DNA of 10,989 nucleotides from Chthoniobacteraceae bacterium (GTDB taxonomy: Bacteria; Verrucomicrobiota; Verrucomicrobiia; Chthoniobacterales; Chthoniobacteraceae), in NCBI GenBank assembly GCA_947478975.1, contig CANJYI010000047.1:1-10989 (forward strand). Direction: 5' to 3'. The position numbers and the translations under genes were made by a program. The notes beneath the pieces were generated by a model that did no database searches, had not been told where the DNA came from, and worked only from the letters and a program-made list of their open reading frames with translations. Shown here in pieces: positions 8,423-10,989 of the stretch (the first letter of the stretch is position 1; each line of letters begins with the position of its first letter).

Positions 8423-8681
8423 CTCCCTTTGCTTTTTGGGCGGAGCCTCACCCTTGGGCTTTCCGCCGCTAGCCTGCAGTCGTTGCGGCCAGTCGGGGCC
8501 TTTCGGGCAGAGCGGCGAAGCGCTGAGGCTCAACATCCTTGAGGTGGTGGTCTCCCCGCACCAGGGAGAGCCAGCGTTGCGAAAACGGCATACAACACAT
8601 AGGGCAAGGAAGGGGCAGGGGCTCCTTTTGCGTTCGCTTCGCCTTATCGGGCGTCGGCCTCCCACCCTTCGGCTTGCCGGG
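8423..8681. repeat. Possible diverged direct repeat pair
   Basis: The segment 8423-8468 (CTCCCTTTGC ... CCTCACCCTTGGGCTTTCCG) resembles 8622-8681 (CTCCTTTTGC ... CCTCCCACCCTTCGGCTTGC) in the same orientation, with insertions in the second copy. On the minus strand both translate to GKPKG-containing text, which is typical of a repeated extragenic sequence rather than a gene. The similarity is patchy, so this is tentative. Confidence 0.3.
8521..8576. other. Foldable GC-rich segment with two hairpins in an outer stem
   Basis: CGCTG (8521-8525) can pair with CAGCG (8572-8576). Inside lie CTCAA-CATCC-TTGAG (8529-8543) and TCTCCC-CGCACCA-GGGAGA (8551-8569). It sits downstream of comEC but lacks a T-run in either direction, so it is not a standard intrinsic terminator. 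It may be part of a dispersed repeat. Confidence 0.3.
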
Positions 8682-8713
8682 CCCCTCCTGCTGCCGCAGC
8701 GCCGCGGCCCTCC

Positions 8714-10989
8714 TCACCACTGCTGCTGCTGGCCGTTGAGAAAACCGCGGACACCTCTTTTCTTGCCGCCCCACCCCTCCACCGCGCCGGTGTCCTGCTG
8801 CAACCAAACCGCCGTTCCCCGCGCCCGCCACTGCTCAGCCCATCTCCGTGTCGGCGCGGAATCCCGCCCACCGGCCACCCCCGACACAACGATCAGCCTT
8901 GGATTGACCGCCTGCACAAACTCCTCCGTGCCTGTGGCCTCCCGCACATGGTTGCCCCGTACCCAGACGTCGGCATGCAGCCGGTCTGGGCTGTGCTCCA
9001 GCAGCCAGCGCTCGGTCGGATAGCCTGCGTCTGCAGTATAGAGGAGGCTCCAGCAGTCGGTACTGACACGGACGACGAGGCATTTGTCATCGGCCAGCGA
9101 TGCCTGCAGGCCGCGGGGCGGATAAAGGATTTCGATCAAGGGATCCGGCGCCTCCTGCAGCGTGTCACCCGCTGCCACAGGGCGTGCTGGCGTGCCCGAG
9201 GCCTCTAGGCGGGTAGCCAGTTGCTTTCTCGAGCGCGACCGATCCTTTGCCACAGAATCCACAAGCTGGCGCGGTGCAAAGAAGCGCTGCGTCGCCAGCG
9301 CGCCGCCGATGTGCGCGGCATCGCCGTGGGAAAGGACGAGCCCCTCAAGCCGGTTGAGCCCAAAAAAGCGGAGCCCAGGCAGGAGCAAGAAGTCAAACTG
9401 CGTGTCGTTGCCGCAATCGAGAAGCCACGGCTTTCCACGGATATCCAGGAGGACTGCGGCACCGCTTCCGACATCGAGGACGACAAAGTCCGGCCGTTGG
9501 ACGAAGGGATTTGCTGCGGCCCAATGACCTCCGGGAATGGAGCTTCCGGTGCGGACGACGTCCAACAGCACCTCGGCAAGCAGGGCGTTGGTCCGGTTAA
9601 TCCAAGGCGTCACGAGTCCGAGTGGGGCTGCAAAAACGCTCAACAGTCCCAGGCTTAGAATTCCAAAGGCGAGGGGTATGACCAGCAGATTGACTGCGAC
9701 GCCCACAGGGGAAACCAAATGAAAAGCCAGATAGCTCCAAGGGAGCCCAGCCACAAAGGCCACCAGGCTTGCCGCCACAGTGGCGCACAGACTGACGCTC
9801 AAACGCACCCGCCAGCGCTGCGGCGGCGTCCAGAGTTTGCGCGGCAGGAGCGGGTCCGGGTAGGCGAGACTGCCCATGTGGCGGCCCAGCGGGGTGGCCA
9901 TCCAGAGAAGGGCAAGTACGAGACAAAAGGAGAGCTGAAAGCCGCCTTGGAAAAGGTTGTTGGTATCCGCAAACAGCAGGAGCAGGGCGGCCGCCCCGAT
10001 GTTATTGTAGGCGACAGAAGGCCGCTCTACCCAGACACATCCGAGGAGTAGGATGGTGCCGACCAGCGCCCTGAGACAGCTCGGACCAAGGCCCACAGCG
10101 ACGGCGTAAAGTGCGAGGAGGGGGAGTGTGAGGAAGCCAGTCAACCGTGGGCCTGCCCCGGCGATTCGGAAGCCTGTGGTCAGCAGCCAGGCCAGCATCG
10201 TCAGATTGAGGCCACTGACGGCAAACAGGTGAAGGGTTCCGGTCTCCCGAAACCACGCTTCAGCCTCCCGCAAGCCGGTCCCACGGACCCCGAGTACCAT
10301 GCTGGCAATGAGGGCGTGCGCCAGAGGCTGATTTTCGATGCCCCGCGCGAGTGCATCCGAGATCCACAAACGGCTCTGAAACGCCCATTGTTTTGGCTGC
10401 CAAAAGGCGGGGGCCGAGAGCTTCTCGGTGTCCTGCGGGTGGGAGAGAAAAGCCTCCACCCAGATCCCCCGGCGCGCCCACAAGGTGGCCATGTCGGGCT
10501 GACCTGGGTTGCGGGCGGGCGGGATTCTCCGAAGTGCAACGCGCAGGCGCAGACGCTCGCCGCACCGTGGAGCGTTGCCCTTGGCGTGGACAAGGACGCG
10601 TGCACCAGGAACCGAGAAATCACGAGCCTCTGAGGTATCTACTTGGAAAAGATAACGGCTGCGGGGCGTGCCGCTGGTATTGCTGCCTGGCTCCGGGACG
10701 TCCAAAACCGTTCCGACAAGGATGGCGGGACAGACTTCACCGGCCGGGATGCGGCGGGAAATTTCACGGGCTGGCGAGCGCTCGCGCGTCCAGTGGTGGG
10801 CGGTCCCCGCACCAACGAGGAGCAATGCGAGCCACGGCAGGCGGCCGGGGGCGGTCATGGCATAGGCGAGGGCGGCCGGAAGCAGGACCAACCCTAGGTC
10901 ACGCGGGGACGCAACTTGGTCCGCGAGGAAGATACCCGCAACAGCGCAGCACGCTGCGGTGAATAGGGGCGCTGGCGGCCGCTGAGATC
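8714..10989 (-). CDS. comEC: ComEC/Rec2-family DNA uptake channel protein, N-terminus outside window
   Basis: ComEC is the inner-membrane channel that carries single-stranded DNA into the cytoplasm during natural transformation. The visible protein is 757 residues. The frame stays open to the right edge upstream of a possible TTG at 10891, and those extra residues (RPPAPLFTAACCAVAGIFLA) look like the family's N-terminal membrane segment, so the true start is beyond the window. In order (visible numbering) there are N-terminal membrane helices (about 8-65), a DUF4131-like soluble part (about 70-200), the multi-helix Competence domain with HLFAVSGLN (253-261), CLRALVG and GGFQLSF (348-354), then a metallo-beta-lactamase-like domain from about 500 (LDVGSGAAVLL, SHGDAAHIGG at 553-562, YTADAG, GNH at 678-680). 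Canonical ComEC has VDVGQGDA, SHxDxDHxGG and HHGS at these sites, so several metal-site residues differ. It ends in NGQQQQW. Its assignment as ComEC is secure; nuclease activity is doubtful. Confidence 0.95.
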   Translation of the reverse strand, partial: SQRPPAPLFTAACCAVAGIFLADQVASPRDLGLVLLPAALAYAMTAPGRLPWLALLLVGAGTAHHWTRERSPAREISRRIPAGEVCPAILVGTVLDVPEPGSNTSGTPRSRYLFQVDTSEARDFSVPGARVLVHAKGNAPRCGERLRLRVALRRIPPARNPGQPDMATLWARRGIWVEAFLSHPQDTEKLSAPAFWQPKQWAFQSRLWISDALARGIENQPLAHALIASMVLGVRGTGLREAEAWFRETGTLHLFAVSGLNLTMLAWLLTTGFRIAGAGPRLTGFLTLPLLALYAVAVGLGPSCLRALVGTILLLGCVWVERPSVAYNNIGAAALLLLFADTNNLFQGGFQLSFCLVLALLWMATPLGRHMGSLAYPDPLLPRKLWTPPQRWRVRLSVSLCATVAASLVAFVAGLPWSYLAFHLVSPVGVAVNLLVIPLAFGILSLGLLSVFAAPLGLVTPWINRTNALLAEVLLDVVRTGSSIPGGHWAAANPFVQRPDFVVLDVGSGAAVLLDIRGKPWLLDCGNDTQFDFLLLPGLRFFGLNRLEGLVLSHGDAAHIGGALATQRFFAPRQLVDSVAKDRSRSRKQLATRLEASGTPARPVAAGDTLQEAPDPLIEILYPPRGLQASLADDKCLVVRVSTDCWSLLYTADAGYPTERWLLEHSPDRLHADVWVRGNHVREATGTEEFVQAVNPRLIVVSGVAGGRDSAPTRRWAEQWRARGTAVWLQQDTGAVEGWGGKKRGVRGFLNGQQQQW

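Larger units (their letters stand above)
7391..8713. other. Gene-free 1.3-kb spacer rich in palindromic repeats
   Basis: No frame here looks like a real gene. The longest ones (for example 8232-9023 plus and 7906-8208 minus) translate into Arg/Pro/Gly-rich text or read straight through the inverted repeats and into the antisense of comEC. The stretch 7391-7660 is less GC-rich and is the likely promoter and leader region of the giant gene. From about 7660 onward the spacer contains the folded and repeated elements listed separately. No clear rho-independent terminator with a T-run follows comEC. Confidence 0.7.

Noticed and set aside
8640..8713. Rho-independent terminator just after comEC
   Set aside because: Short GC hairpins such as CGGC-AA-GCCG exist, but no T-run follows on the minus strand.
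8232..9023. 263-residue plus-strand frame
   Set aside because: It runs through the 94-bp palindrome and the repeat spacer and then antisense into the comEC 3' end, with no family resemblance.
8714..10891. TTG at 10891 as the true comEC start
   Set aside because: The frame stays open for 32 more codons to the window edge, and those residues match the usual N-terminal membrane segment of ComEC.

Overview
The window looks like GC-rich bacterial DNA, most plausibly from Verrucomicrobiota and perhaps an Opitutales-like lineage. This placement rests on protein architecture remembered from that group and on the style of the intergenic repeats. No marker gene is present, so it is an inference. Both real genes are on the minus strand, and both run off an edge of the window.

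Positions 1-7390 hold one enormous minus-strand reading frame that is easy to overlook because its stop codon lies beyond the left edge. I checked every in-frame triplet from 7444 down to 2 and found no stop. The frame encodes at least 2463 residues. It has a signal peptide, then at least ten autotransporter-associated beta-strand (PATR-type) repeats of the form LTKxGxGxLxLxGxNTYTG...AGxLxV, set in a Gly/Thr/Ser/Asn/Leu-rich beta-helical protein. It is a giant exported, probably cell-surface or extracellular, protein. The many medium-length frames on the opposite strand are shadows of it.

Positions 7391-8713 contain no convincing gene. This 1.3 kb spacer carries several repeat-like or foldable elements: a compact 40-nt three-way-junction fold (7664-7703), an 11-bp tandem duplication (7788-7809), a 310-bp imperfect inverted repeat made of two facing copies of one element (7912-8221), a 94-bp palindromic element with ATCCGCAGAT ends (8281-8374), and a foldable GC-rich segment (8521-8576). 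The reading frames crossing it look like translated repeats.

Positions 8714-10989 hold a minus-strand comEC/rec2-type gene for the DNA-uptake channel. It is complete at its C-terminus, but its N-terminus lies beyond the right edge. The C-terminal metallo-beta-lactamase-like domain keeps its fold motifs but has lost several residues that normally bind metal.

The two genes are co-oriented (comEC upstream) but separated by 1.3 kb of repeats, so there is no sign of an operon or a shared pathway. No defence system, CRISPR array, RNA gene or transposase gene was found. The most notable items are the hidden giant surface protein, the altered ComEC active site and the repeat-packed spacer.
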